The notes below the pieces were generated by a model. That model did not search any database and was not told where the DNA came from. It worked only from the letters and a program-made list of their open reading frames with translations. This document shows, piece after piece, positions 9,546 to 17,797 of a stretch of DNA of 64,000 nucleotides. The position numbers were made by a program, and so were the translations under genes. Source of the stretch: Clostridia bacterium. GTDB taxonomy: Bacteria; Bacillota; Clostridia; Christensenellales; Pumilibacteraceae. The stretch covers positions 1 to 64,000 of the forward strand of contig CAAGAW010000009.1 of assembly GCA_900767465.1 (NCBI GenBank), in the 5' to 3' direction. Position 1 is the first letter of the stretch; each line of letters begins with the position of its first letter.

Positions 9546-10991
9546 ATGAAAAAATACGGTTTCAAAAGGGCGATCGTAGCCGGAATACTGTGCGTTGCGA
9601 CACTCTTTACAGTGGCGTGCGGCGGCACGAATAATCCGACCGGCAACGACTGGTGGACGACTACCGGCTCGCTTACCAAAGACGCGGACGGCAAAGTCGT
9701 ATTCAGCAACGTGGAAATCAAACTCAACACGGTCGTGGCAGGCGACGACAAACAGGCGTTCTACAACGTAGTTCAGCGGTTCAATCGAGAGTACGACGGT
9801 AAAATCAACGTTATCATAACCAATACGGGTGCCGGTACTTACGAGGATACCGTATCGAAACAGATCAACAATAATACGAATCCGCCCGACCTTATAATGT
9901 CCCATCAGAAGTCGCACAAGAACTTTGCGGACAATCGCCTTATCCAACCCCTTAACGAGGCGATGGAGCAGTCGGGTATCACGCTTAATCTTTCCGATTA
10001 CGCGTCCGGACTCGCGCAGTATTCTTCGCTCGGTTACGAAGGCAAAACTTATTCAATTCCGATTGACGGGCAAAGCCTCGTAGTCGTTTACAACAAGCAA
10101 CTTCTCGCAAAGTACGCTACAGCCGCACCGACTGACCGTGCCGGACTTCTGGATATTTGCCGCAAGTTCAAAGAGGATTCCGCAAACGGCGGAAAAGCGG
10201 CTATCGCATGGGCGACCGGCGACGACTATTTCGTAAACTATATGTTCCTCACCGCGCTCCTTCAGAACGGCGTATCGCTTTACAAAAACAATTACACCGT
10301 CGACTGGTACGATAACGAAACAAACCGCGCCGCGTTCAAAGCCGCGTTCACGTCTTTCCGCGAACTGTTCGACAACTCGTATGCAAATCTTAACGAAGCG
10401 GAAAGCACCGCGCTTACCGACTTCGTTGCCGGGAAACGCCTGTTCTACTTCTTGTGTCCGTGGGCACTTACCAGTCTCGTAAATCAGTTTGCGGCGACGA
10501 ATAACGTCAGCGAAACGGAAGTTCTCGAAAACCATCTCGGCGGCGCAAGCGTTTCCGGCTGGTTTGCGATGAGCGACAACGCGAACAAGAACGCCATTTA
10601 CGGCGATTCGCACTTTTTCGCGATGTCCAAAACGGTTACCGATATCAACGTAAAAGCGGCGATCGTCGAGTTTATCAGATGGTTCACCGTCAACTCGACC
10701 GCGGGCGCGCAGTGGGCAAAAGCGGGTCACGTTACCGCATCCAACGTTATAGCCGCATCGGACGTTTATAAAAACGATTCTTACGTAAGCACATTTATCT
10801 CGAAGTTCTACCCGGATATCGACAACTTCCGTTGTGTGGGCAACACTCCGTATTATGCCGATACGCTTTCCAACCTTCAGGGCATCTTTGCCGATACGGT
10901 GGGCAAGAAAAACGCTACCGACGAGACCGACGAGGCGACCATCAGAAGCAAACAAAACACCGTAAACAACAACGTTTCGTTCTTCGGTTGA
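9546..10991 (+). CDS. ABC sugar transporter, solute-binding lipoprotein (family 1)
   Basis: 481 residues with a signal peptide ending TVAC (Cys25) and the two-lobed family 1 binding-protein pattern, including QAFYNVVQRFNREYDGKI near the N-terminus, PDLIMSHQK, and YNKQLL before the hinge. RBS AGGAGG lies eight bases before the ATG. It is directly upstream of the two permease genes and is the most probable cognate receptor of this importer. The earlier InlB-fused binding protein shares only the general fold. Substrate cannot be read from the sequence; the operon's GH97 enzyme suggests an oligosaccharide. Confidence 0.88.
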   Translation: MKKYGFKRAIVAGILCVATLFTVACGGTNNPTGNDWWTTTGSLTKDADGKVVFSNVEIKLNTVVAGDDKQAFYNVVQRFNREYDGKINVIITNTGAGTYEDTVSKQINNNTNPPDLIMSHQKSHKNFADNRLIQPLNEAMEQSGITLNLSDYASGLAQYSSLGYEGKTYSIPIDGQSLVVVYNKQLLAKYATAAPTDRAGLLDICRKFKEDSANGGKAAIAWATGDDYFVNYMFLTALLQNGVSLYKNNYTVDWYDNETNRAAFKAAFTSFRELFDNSYANLNEAESTALTDFVAGKRLFYFLCPWALTSLVNQFAATNNVSETEVLENHLGGASVSGWFAMSDNANKNAIYGDSHFFAMSKTVTDINVKAAIVEFIRWFTVNSTAGAQWAKAGHVTASNVIAASDVYKNDSYVSTFISKFYPDIDNFRCVGNTPYYADTLSNLQGIFADTVGKKNATDETDEATIRSKQNTVNNNVSFFG

Positions 10992-11004
10992 TCGGAGATA
11001 AAAA

Positions 11005-12051
11005 ATGGAAATCGACATAAAAAGAAAAATAGCGGAACAGAAAAAGCGCAAGCGGCAGGAAGCGTTGCTTGCCTTTGCGCTTATCAGCCCGTTTCTTATC
11101 GTGTTCGTGTTGTTCACGCTTATACCGTTCATAATGGGATTCGTATTCTCGTTTATGCGGTATAATCCGTACTTTCCGGAACAGAATCAGTTTACGGGGC
11201 TTCAGAACTATATAAATATCTTTAATCTTTCCAACCCCATATCGAAATCGTTCTGGGATTCGTTTTTGACGATGTTTGTGTTCGACGCGGTAGCGGTTCC
11301 GCTCCTTATAATCATACCGCTTTGCCTTGCGTACCTCATCAACATGAATCCTCCCGGGTACAAGATTTTCCGCGCGATCATCTATCTTCCGAGCATCGTT
11401 TCGGTTACGATCGTCGGTATAATCTTCGGCAATATGTTCAAAGGCGATGAATCCGGTCTTATCAACGCTATACTCGGTACGAAAATAGAGTGGCTCGCCG
11501 GAAAGCCTTGGGCGGGCGATACTTTGCGCTGGGTGATTATGCTCATTGCTAGTATCTGGTGGCAGACGGGCACGAACTTCGTCATATTTTCGGGCGCGCT
11601 GCGCGACGTCCCGAAATCCTTGTACGAAGCGTGTGAAATGGACGGCGGAAGCAGATGGAAGCGCATTTGTTATGTAACGCTCCCTAATATCCGTTCGGCG
11701 ATCAACGTGTGTCTGTTCAATACGCTTATAGGTTATCTCAACCTGTACGCACAGCCTTATGTTCTTAACACGTACGAAAACGAAGATATTTTCGTTGCGC
11801 CTATGATGTTTATCCAGAAATATCTTATGGGCGGAATGACTTACGCAAAGCAAACGGGCTACATATGCGCGTCCGCGATAGTTTTCGGACTTATCGTCAT
11901 GGCGTTCAGCGTCGTCGAACGTCGCATAACCGCACCGCGCCGCAAAAAGACGCGTCACAGCGAACTTTGCGGTGCTTACGAAGCGGATAAAATTATGATC
12001 GACGGCTTGGTTTATTCGACGACGGAGGATACGGCAAATGGAAAAGACTAA
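11005..12051 (+). CDS. ABC sugar transporter permease, MalF type
   Basis: 348 residues with a basic cytoplasmic N-terminus and about six membrane helices starting near residue 20. The EAA loop that docks the ATPase reads YEACEMDGGSRWKRI. The MalF-type permease is typically encoded first, as here. RBS GGAG precedes the ATG. Its 3' end overlaps the next permease by 14 bases, indicating translational coupling. The C-terminal tail after the last helix (from about 315) is longer than usual. Confidence 0.9.
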   Translation: MEIDIKRKIAEQKKRKRQEALLAFALISPFLIVFVLFTLIPFIMGFVFSFMRYNPYFPEQNQFTGLQNYINIFNLSNPISKSFWDSFLTMFVFDAVAVPLLIIIPLCLAYLINMNPPGYKIFRAIIYLPSIVSVTIVGIIFGNMFKGDESGLINAILGTKIEWLAGKPWAGDTLRWVIMLIASIWWQTGTNFVIFSGALRDVPKSLYEACEMDGGSRWKRICYVTLPNIRSAINVCLFNTLIGYLNLYAQPYVLNTYENEDIFVAPMMFIQKYLMGGMTYAKQTGYICASAIVFGLIVMAFSVVERRITAPRRKKTRHSELCGAYEADKIMIDGLVYSTTEDTANGKD

Positions 12052-12958
12052 AAAAATCCTTACGAAATCGGAAAGAACGCGTCGGCGCGAAAAAATCGTG
12101 TCGTTCGTTATACTTTTCATCGCCAGCGTAATATGGGTAATACCGCTCGTCTATATGGTCGGAACGTCCTTTAAGTCCGACTACGACCTCGTCGCCAATC
12201 CCGACAAACTTTTTCCGTCGGCATGGAGCGAGTGGACGATAAAGCACTATTACGGTTTTATTATCCGCGACGGCAAAATCGACAATATGCCCGTGTGGAT
12301 GCTCAACTCGCTCTGGTCTACGCTCGCGACGGTCGGTCTCACCGTAATAGTCGATCTTCTTACGGCGTACGCGGTGGTTTTTCTCAAATTCAAAGGCAAG
12401 CAATCGCTTATGAAGTTCCTGCTTTTGTGGATGGCGGTACCGGGCGTTATCGGAACGGCTCCGTCGTTCGCGCTGTATTCAAGCATAAAAAACTCGCTTC
12501 AAATCTCTTCATACGTGGCTTCTTATATCTATATTTATATATGGATCGTCGTTCCGGGTATTACGGGAATATTCAACATGCTGCTTATGCGCAATTTCTT
12601 CGAATCTATTCCCAAAGAAATCGTTGACAGCGCGAAAAGCGACGGCGCAAGCAATATGAAGATATTTCGCCGTATCGTTTGCCCGCTTGCAAAATCAACC
12701 ATAATGCTTGTGGTGTTGTTTACGTTTACCGGCAGTTGGAACAGCCTTGTCTGGCCGCAACTTCTTCTTTCCGGCGAAATATCATACTGGAACACGGTTA
12801 CCGTCGCGCTTACCGGCTATACGGGCGGAGGCGGCTGGAGCGCTACCGGTATCGCTATGGCTACCAGCGTATTCGCGCTTATTCCAATAGTAATTATCTT
12901 TATAATCACTCAGAACAAAATGATCGACGGTCTTGCGTCTACCGGCATAAAGGCGTAA
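12038..12958 (+). CDS. ABC sugar transporter permease, MalG type
   Basis: 306 residues, about six membrane helices, EAA loop DSAKSDGASNMKIFRRI in the last third. RBS GGAGG lies inside the end of the preceding permease gene. Together with that gene it forms the heterodimeric channel of a carbohydrate uptake (CUT1-type) importer. The ATPase gene follows after 18 bases. Confidence 0.9.
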   Translation: MEKTKKILTKSERTRRREKIVSFVILFIASVIWVIPLVYMVGTSFKSDYDLVANPDKLFPSAWSEWTIKHYYGFIIRDGKIDNMPVWMLNSLWSTLATVGLTVIVDLLTAYAVVFLKFKGKQSLMKFLLLWMAVPGVIGTAPSFALYSSIKNSLQISSYVASYIYIYIWIVVPGITGIFNMLLMRNFFESIPKEIVDSAKSDGASNMKIFRRIVCPLAKSTIMLVVLFTFTGSWNSLVWPQLLLSGEISYWNTVTVALTGYTGGGGWSATGIAMATSVFALIPIVIIFIITQNKMIDGLASTGIKA

Positions 12959-12976
12959 ACAGGAGGAATACTCACA

Positions 12977-14752
12977 ATGAATACCGAAAGACCATTTCTT
13001 TCTCTCAGACACGTCGAAAAAATCTATCCGAACGGCGAAAAGGCGGTTTACGACTTTAACCTCGACATAAACAAAAAGGAATTTATCGTTATAGTCGGAC
13101 CGTCCGGTTGCGGAAAGTCGACTACGCTTCGTATGATCGCGGGTCTTGAAGATATTACGTCGGGCGACATTTTCCTCGAAGACGAACTCCTCAACTACAA
13201 ACCGAGCAAGGATCGTAAAATGGCGATCGTGTTCCAGAGTTACGCGCTTTATCCGCAGATGAACGTGTTTGACAATATAGCGTTCCCGCTCACGATAAAC
13301 AAGTATCCCACGCCGGTAGTCGATAAAAAACTCTATCCCGCGGCGGAAGCAAAACGCATACTTTCGGGGTACGACTTCTCGACGGTTGCCGACATGCTCA
13401 GCGCGGCGTTTGCCGTAAAACTCAGAAAGAACGAACGTGCCGAAAAACTTGCTACGGTATTTGCGAGTTCACCCGAAGCAGCCCGGATTCTTATCGACCT
13501 TTACGCGCCTCTCGACGCTGCGGCAAAGGAAAAAGGGTTGAACAGAAAAGAAGAGGCAAAAGAGAACGAGAATGAAAAAACGGGAATTCTCGCATCGTGG
13601 AACGAGTCGCTTGACGCCGTGATCGAAGAGGGTAAAAAGCGTCTGGACGAAGCGGGCGAGAAGTACAACGACAGGTTCGAGATGCTCGACGACAACGGTG
13701 AAGTCAGGATAGAAAGCCGTATGCTCACGCCTTACGAAATTCGTAAAAAGGTTTACGAAACGGCGGAAATTCTCGATCTTCGCCCGTATCTCGACAAACT
13801 TCCCAAAGAACTCTCCGGAGGACAGATGCAACGCGTTGCGCTCGGCAGAGCGATTGTCAAGAACGTACCCATCTTTATGATGGACGAGCCGCTGTCCAAT
13901 CTCGACGCAAAACTGCGCCTTACGATGCGTAGCGAAATAGTCAAACTTCACAACAAAATAGGCGCGACGACAATTTACGTTACTCACGACCAGACGGAAG
14001 CAATGACTATGGCAACGCGTATCGTAGTAATGTCGCGCGGATTCGTCCAGCAGATCGGCTCGCCCGAAGAGGTGTACAACGATCCGCACAACGTGTTCGT
14101 CGCGCGCTTTATCGGTTCGCCGACGATGAATATGTTTGACGTAAATTACGATCGCGAGAAAAATACGATCGCGTTCGGAAACGACGAAATTTCGCTCGGT
14201 GAAAGGTTTGTCGCTCGTCACGACGCTTTCTATGCGGACAAGGAAGGCGAATTAGTCGCCATGCAGGCGGGATTCGACGAGAAGGCACGCGAAAAACTAC
14301 TCAAACTTCTTTCCGTTACCGGCGAAAGCAAAGTAATCAATGCGAACAAAAGAACCCGGAAGAGTATTATCGAACGCATAAAAGAGAAATTCGGAAAGGC
14401 GGAAAACGAAGACGAGCGTTACGCCGACGAAAAGCGCGTGCTCGCCGAAAAACTCGACGAGATTCGCGGTTGCGCTTCGTGCAATCATACGCTCATTGTC
14501 GGTATCCGTCCCGAACGCATCAAAGTCGAGAAGAAACGCGGCAAGGCGAAAAACGGCGGATTCGTCGTAAAACCGACCGTTTGCGAACTTCTTGGCGGCG
14601 AATACAACGTGCATTTCGATTTCTGCGGTAAAGATATGATCGGAAGAATAGACGCAAAGCACAAGGTTACCATCGACGATGAACTTACCGTCGCTTTCGA
14701 GCCCGAGGACCTTTACGTTTTCGATCCGATTACCGGAGACGTGATAAAATGA
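12977..14752 (+). CDS. MsmX/UgpC-type sugar ABC ATPase with two large insertions
   Basis: 591 residues against about 370 for the family. Walker A GPSGCGKST is at 41-49, Q-loop Gln87, signature LSGGQ at 279-283, Walker B MMDE with Asp303-Glu304, and a VTHDQTEAMT switch follows. All catalytic elements are intact. In E. coli MalK about 53 residues separate Q-loop and signature; here there are about 193. Roughly 140 extra residues, charged and alanine-rich, are therefore inserted in the helical subdomain (about 118-250). A second K/E-rich insertion (about 415-505) interrupts the C-terminal OB-like regulatory domain before LIVGIRPERI. It is the only sugar ABC ATPase gene in the window, while two other permease pairs lack one, so it may serve all three. 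Functional effect of the insertions is unknown. Confidence 0.9.
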   Translation: MNTERPFLSLRHVEKIYPNGEKAVYDFNLDINKKEFIVIVGPSGCGKSTTLRMIAGLEDITSGDIFLEDELLNYKPSKDRKMAIVFQSYALYPQMNVFDNIAFPLTINKYPTPVVDKKLYPAAEAKRILSGYDFSTVADMLSAAFAVKLRKNERAEKLATVFASSPEAARILIDLYAPLDAAAKEKGLNRKEEAKENENEKTGILASWNESLDAVIEEGKKRLDEAGEKYNDRFEMLDDNGEVRIESRMLTPYEIRKKVYETAEILDLRPYLDKLPKELSGGQMQRVALGRAIVKNVPIFMMDEPLSNLDAKLRLTMRSEIVKLHNKIGATTIYVTHDQTEAMTMATRIVVMSRGFVQQIGSPEEVYNDPHNVFVARFIGSPTMNMFDVNYDREKNTIAFGNDEISLGERFVARHDAFYADKEGELVAMQAGFDEKAREKLLKLLSVTGESKVINANKRTRKSIIERIKEKFGKAENEDERYADEKRVLAEKLDEIRGCASCNHTLIVGIRPERIKVEKKRGKAKNGGFVVKPTVCELLGGEYNVHFDFCGKDMIGRIDAKHKVTIDDELTVAFEPEDLYVFDPITGDVIK

Positions 14753-15738
14753 GAGAGAAAAACGTCAGTCTTAAAGCCATAGCGTCGCGGGTGGGGTGTT
14801 CTATCAACACCGTGTCGCACGCGCTTCGGGATATGGACGACATTTCGGAATCGCTCAAAATCAGAATCCGCAAAACGGCGATTGAAATGGGATATTTACC
14901 CAATCACGTCGCACAAAAGATGGGAAAGGACGAACGATTTGTGGTAGGAGTGTTTGCCGACAATTTCTCGAATCTGTACTTCAACACGCTGTACGGCGAA
15001 CTTTTAAAAGTATTCCGTAGTCGCGAAGAACTTGATTGCGTGCTTATGCTTTCGGAAAAGTTTGACATTGAGATAATCAAGAAATGTATTCTTCAGCGCG
15101 TGGACATCATTATCACATATACCGTTTGCGACGAAAACACCGCCGAATTCGCACGGCTCAACAACATTCGTATCATTTATGCCGGAAGTGTGTTCATGTA
15201 CGACCCGGCACGTCTGGACATGGACGCCGTAGACATCGACAACGGGTACGGGTGTCAGCTTGCGGCTCGGTATCTCAACAACTTTCACACAAGCGAAAAG
15301 TTCGTTTTCGTAGGCAACGATTACATTTTCAGCCGCTTTCGTTATGATGCGTTCAAGGACGAGATCGGCAAGATAAATTCGTCGGCGCAGGTCGATTTCT
15401 ACAACATCTCGACCGACGATATCCGCGTCCTTTACGAAAAAATTCTCGGCGGCTACCGCAGCGTGTTCTGTTTCAACGATATAATCGCGTACGAAATGCT
15501 CAGCAAACTCGACAATCTCGTGGTGGACGTGCGCCGGATGTTTCCCGATCTCCATATCTTGGGATTCGACGGTCTTTGCGAATGGATAGAGGGGTTCCAA
15601 CAGATTTCCACCATAACGATCGACTTCAAAATGTTCGCCGAAAAAGTGTACGAAGTCACGAAATTCAGGATCGAAAACCCGACTTTGCCGCCCGTAAAAG
15701 TCACTTTACCGGTAACGCTTCATCAGAGAAAAAAATAG
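14749..15738 (+). CDS. LacI-family transcriptional regulator
   Basis: 329 residues. The N-terminal helix-turn-helix (SLKAIASRVGCSINTVSHAL) and hinge (about 5-60) are typical LacI, followed by a periplasmic-binding-protein-like effector domain. The ATG overlaps the ATPase stop codon (ATGA), so it is translationally coupled and is the last gene of the operon. It probably represses its own operon in response to the imported sugar. A candidate site is the inverted repeat at 686-706, but no link can be proven from sequence. Two hairpins follow the stop codon. Confidence 0.9.
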   Translation: MREKNVSLKAIASRVGCSINTVSHALRDMDDISESLKIRIRKTAIEMGYLPNHVAQKMGKDERFVVGVFADNFSNLYFNTLYGELLKVFRSREELDCVLMLSEKFDIEIIKKCILQRVDIIITYTVCDENTAEFARLNNIRIIYAGSVFMYDPARLDMDAVDIDNGYGCQLAARYLNNFHTSEKFVFVGNDYIFSRFRYDAFKDEIGKINSSAQVDFYNISTDDIRVLYEKILGGYRSVFCFNDIIAYEMLSKLDNLVVDVRRMFPDLHILGFDGLCEWIEGFQQISTITIDFKMFAEKVYEVTKFRIENPTLPPVKVTLPVTLHQRKK

Positions 15739-15792
15739 GAAAAAATCTAAGAAAAAACGGACAAATCGGAAGAAAAGTATTTCGTTCCGATA

Positions 15793-15838
15793 AACGACAA
15801 TGAGTATTCACCCGAACAGGTGGGTGCTTATTGTCGTT
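15793..15838 (+). terminator. rho-independent terminator after the LacI gene
   Basis: Arms starting AACGACAAT and ending TTGTCGTT pair over about 16 base pairs, with one G-U pair and a small bulge, around GAACAG. A T-rich tract follows. It ends the operon that starts at 630. Confidence 0.75.
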
Positions 15839-15925
15839 ATATTTGATTGTTTTGCAAACTTCTTGCCGTTAACCGGCGCCGGATCGGTTCACGACGTAAT
15901 CTGCAAATTTTAAGACGGCATAAAC

Positions 15926-15959
15926 AAAAGAGCGGGACTGCTTTTAGTCTCGCTCTTTT
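15926..15959. terminator. bidirectional terminator between LacI and DeoR genes
   Basis: A 14-base-pair stem (AAAAGAGCGGGACT with AGTCTCGCTCTTTT, one G-U pair) with a short loop. On the minus strand it is followed by TTTTGTTT, so it fits best as the end of the DeoR transcript. Confidence 0.75.
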
Positions 15960-16056
15960 CGTCGGGTAACGTCCGAAGAACGGTCGCGGCTGCCTTTTAC
16001 GCGGGCAGAGCGTTATCGGCGCGGCTTGGCTTTGCCGTCGAAATAGCCGACGGTTT

Positions 16057-16803
16057 TCAGTCGAACAACGAGAGGCTTTTGTTTTTCGGGATAAAATCGG
16101 GCAACGGCTGATTGCTCGCTACGTAATCCGTCTCTTCGAGCGAACACAGGTAGTGTGGGGAAGTTCTGCCGAATTTAGTGTCGTCGCAAAGAAAAACCTT
16201 CGTTTTCGCGTTCTTGATCATCGCGCGGCGGATAAAAATTTCGTCCTCGTAACAGTCGTAAATCCGTCCGTCGTCGCCGAGGGCGCGCGCGGAAAAGAAC
16301 ACTATGTCGGCGTGAAAATTTCTCACTCCGTCCTCCGCGTAACCGCCTACCAGAACGGACGGGTTTTCCTGCGAAACCATTCCGCCCGTGGAGTAAGCCG
16401 GAATTTTGTTTTGCGAAAGCAAAGAAAGCGTCTCGATACCGTTCGTGATCACTTTGATGTTTTCGAATTCGCCCAGATATTCGGCTATACAGTACGCCGT
16501 CGTAGAGCCGTCCAGAAAAATAATATCGCCGTTTCTGATAAGCTTGATTGCCGAAAGCGCGATTTTTTTCTTTTCAAAAAGGTTTTGATGAATACGGAAA
16601 GTAAAGCTCGGCGCGGCGTTGTTCGCGTCGTTTATTTTCGCTCCGCCGTGCGTGCGCGTGATCAATCCTTTAATTTGCAACGCTCCGAAAATACGTCGCG
16701 TGGTCGAATTGCTGACGTTAAGCGTGCGCGATATTTCTTCCACCGAAGCGTACTGCTTTTTTTCCAAAAAATCAAGTACGGCTTTTTCCTGACTTTCTTT
16801 CAT
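16057..16803 (-). CDS. DeoR/GlpR-family transcriptional repressor
   Basis: 248 residues. The N-terminal winged helix-turn-helix (SVEEISRTLNVSNSTTRRIF) is followed by the DeoR C-terminal sensor with DGSTTAYCIAEYL and ITNGIETLSLL, which bind a phosphorylated sugar or polyol in this family. RBS GAGGATAAGG precedes the ATG on the minus strand. It is transcribed divergently from a glycerol-phosphate-type operon. The intergenic region holds two direct repeats (16842-16860, 16893-16911), one of which overlaps the -35 box of that operon. This is the usual local-repressor arrangement; the effector (glycerol 3-phosphate or another sugar phosphate) is inference. Confidence 0.88.
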   Translation of the reverse strand: MKESQEKAVLDFLEKKQYASVEEISRTLNVSNSTTRRIFGALQIKGLITRTHGGAKINDANNAAPSFTFRIHQNLFEKKKIALSAIKLIRNGDIIFLDGSTTAYCIAEYLGEFENIKVITNGIETLSLLSQNKIPAYSTGGMVSQENPSVLVGGYAEDGVRNFHADIVFFSARALGDDGRIYDCYEDEIFIRRAMIKNAKTKVFLCDDTKFGRTSPHYLCSLEETDYVASNQPLPDFIPKNKSLSLFD

Positions 16804-16841
16804 TTGCCTTATCCTCGTTTTTTTTGCTCGTTTTGCGCAAA

Positions 16842-16911
16842 ACGCGCAATGATTATTGCTCGCTTTTCGCGATTATCAATCAAAATAAAAAAACGCGCAA
16901 TAGTATTTGCT
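16842..16911. promoter_or_regulatory. paired direct repeats, probable DeoR operator
   Basis: ACGCGCAAT-GA-TATTGCT at 16842-16860 and ACGCGCAAT-AG-TATTTGCT at 16893-16911 are nearly the same sequence, 51 bases apart (about five helical turns). The second copy overlaps the -35 box at 16907. A third TTGCGCAA lies at about 16833-16840. Confidence 0.55.
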
Positions 16912-16935
16912 TATTTTGATAATTATTAGTATAAT
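16907..16935 (+). promoter_or_regulatory. promoter of the glycerol-phosphate-type operon
   Basis: TTGCTT at 16907-16912, a 17-base spacer, and TATAAT at 16930-16935. Confidence 0.7.
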
Positions 16936-17068
16936 AAAAAAGACGGCGTAAGTCAACCGTTTGGCGAGGCGAAAACAGAAAGCAACTCGCCGCCGCAGGG
17001 CGCGGATTGCGCGGCAACGTAACGCCTCGGACACGGTACGAAAGGGAAAACTCGGAGTGGGCAAACGA

Positions 17069-17797
17069 ATGAAAAAACTGATTTGTTTCGATCTGGACGG
17101 AACGTTAACGCAACACCGTTCAAAACTTGAAAGCGAAAACCGCGCGGTACTCGATCGGCTGAAAGAAAAATACAATATCGTTATCGTGGGCGCGGGGAAC
17201 GCTCCGAGAATATATGCGCAAACGTGCGAATATCCCATCGACGTCATCGGTAATTACGGCATGCAGGAAGGGAAGATCATCGACGGCGAATTTAAGATCG
17301 TGCGCGAAGATACGGTCGTTCCCGACAAGAAGTTTTTCATCGAAAACGTAGAATATCTGCGCAAAAAATACGGGTACACGCAGTATAAGGGCGAAAGCGT
17401 GGAATTTCACCCTTCCGGTATGGTAACTTTTCCGCTTCTCGGCACGAACGCGGATCTTGCCGACAAGCTCGCGTTCGATCCGTCTCGACAAAAACGCAAG
17501 GTGCTTTATCCCGAGGTTTGCGAAATTTTCAAAGACTACGCCGTGTATATCGGCGGTTCGTCCTCGTTCGATTTTTCGGGGAAAAACTACAACAAGTACG
17601 ACGCTATCATGCGTTACGCCGCCGAAAAAGGTTATACCAAGGACGAAATTTTATACGTCGGCGACGATTTTGCGGACGGCGGCGGAGACAGCCATATCCG
17701 GCTCGGGAATATGGACTATATCGAAATCGACGACTACCGCAACTTGAAAACGCGGCTTGAAGAATATCTGAGTGAAAAGGAACGAAAAAATGTTTGA
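17069..17797 (+). CDS. HAD-IIB (phosphomannomutase-like) phosphatase
   Basis: 242 residues. HAD motif I reads CFDLDGTLT at the N-terminus and the distal motif is YVGDDFADGGGD. The cap region and the phrase IDVIGNYGM resemble type IIB phosphatases related to eukaryotic phosphomannomutase. I start at the ATG at 17069 because it places motif I at the N-terminus and has GGAG 11 bases upstream. The longer open frame from 16961 adds a basic stretch without homology. It begins the operon repressed by the divergent DeoR protein. It probably dephosphorylates a sugar or polyol phosphate in the cytoplasm; the exact substrate is unknown. Confidence 0.82.
   Translation: MKKLICFDLDGTLTQHRSKLESENRAVLDRLKEKYNIVIVGAGNAPRIYAQTCEYPIDVIGNYGMQEGKIIDGEFKIVREDTVVPDKKFFIENVEYLRKKYGYTQYKGESVEFHPSGMVTFPLLGTNADLADKLAFDPSRQKRKVLYPEVCEIFKDYAVYIGGSSSFDFSGKNYNKYDAIMRYAAEKGYTKDEILYVGDDFADGGGDSHIRLGNMDYIEIDDYRNLKTRLEEYLSEKERKNV

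Noticed and set aside
16961..17068. 36-residue N-terminal extension of the HAD-IIB phosphatase
   Set aside because: Very basic and without homology; HAD motif I and a ribosome site place the start at 17069.
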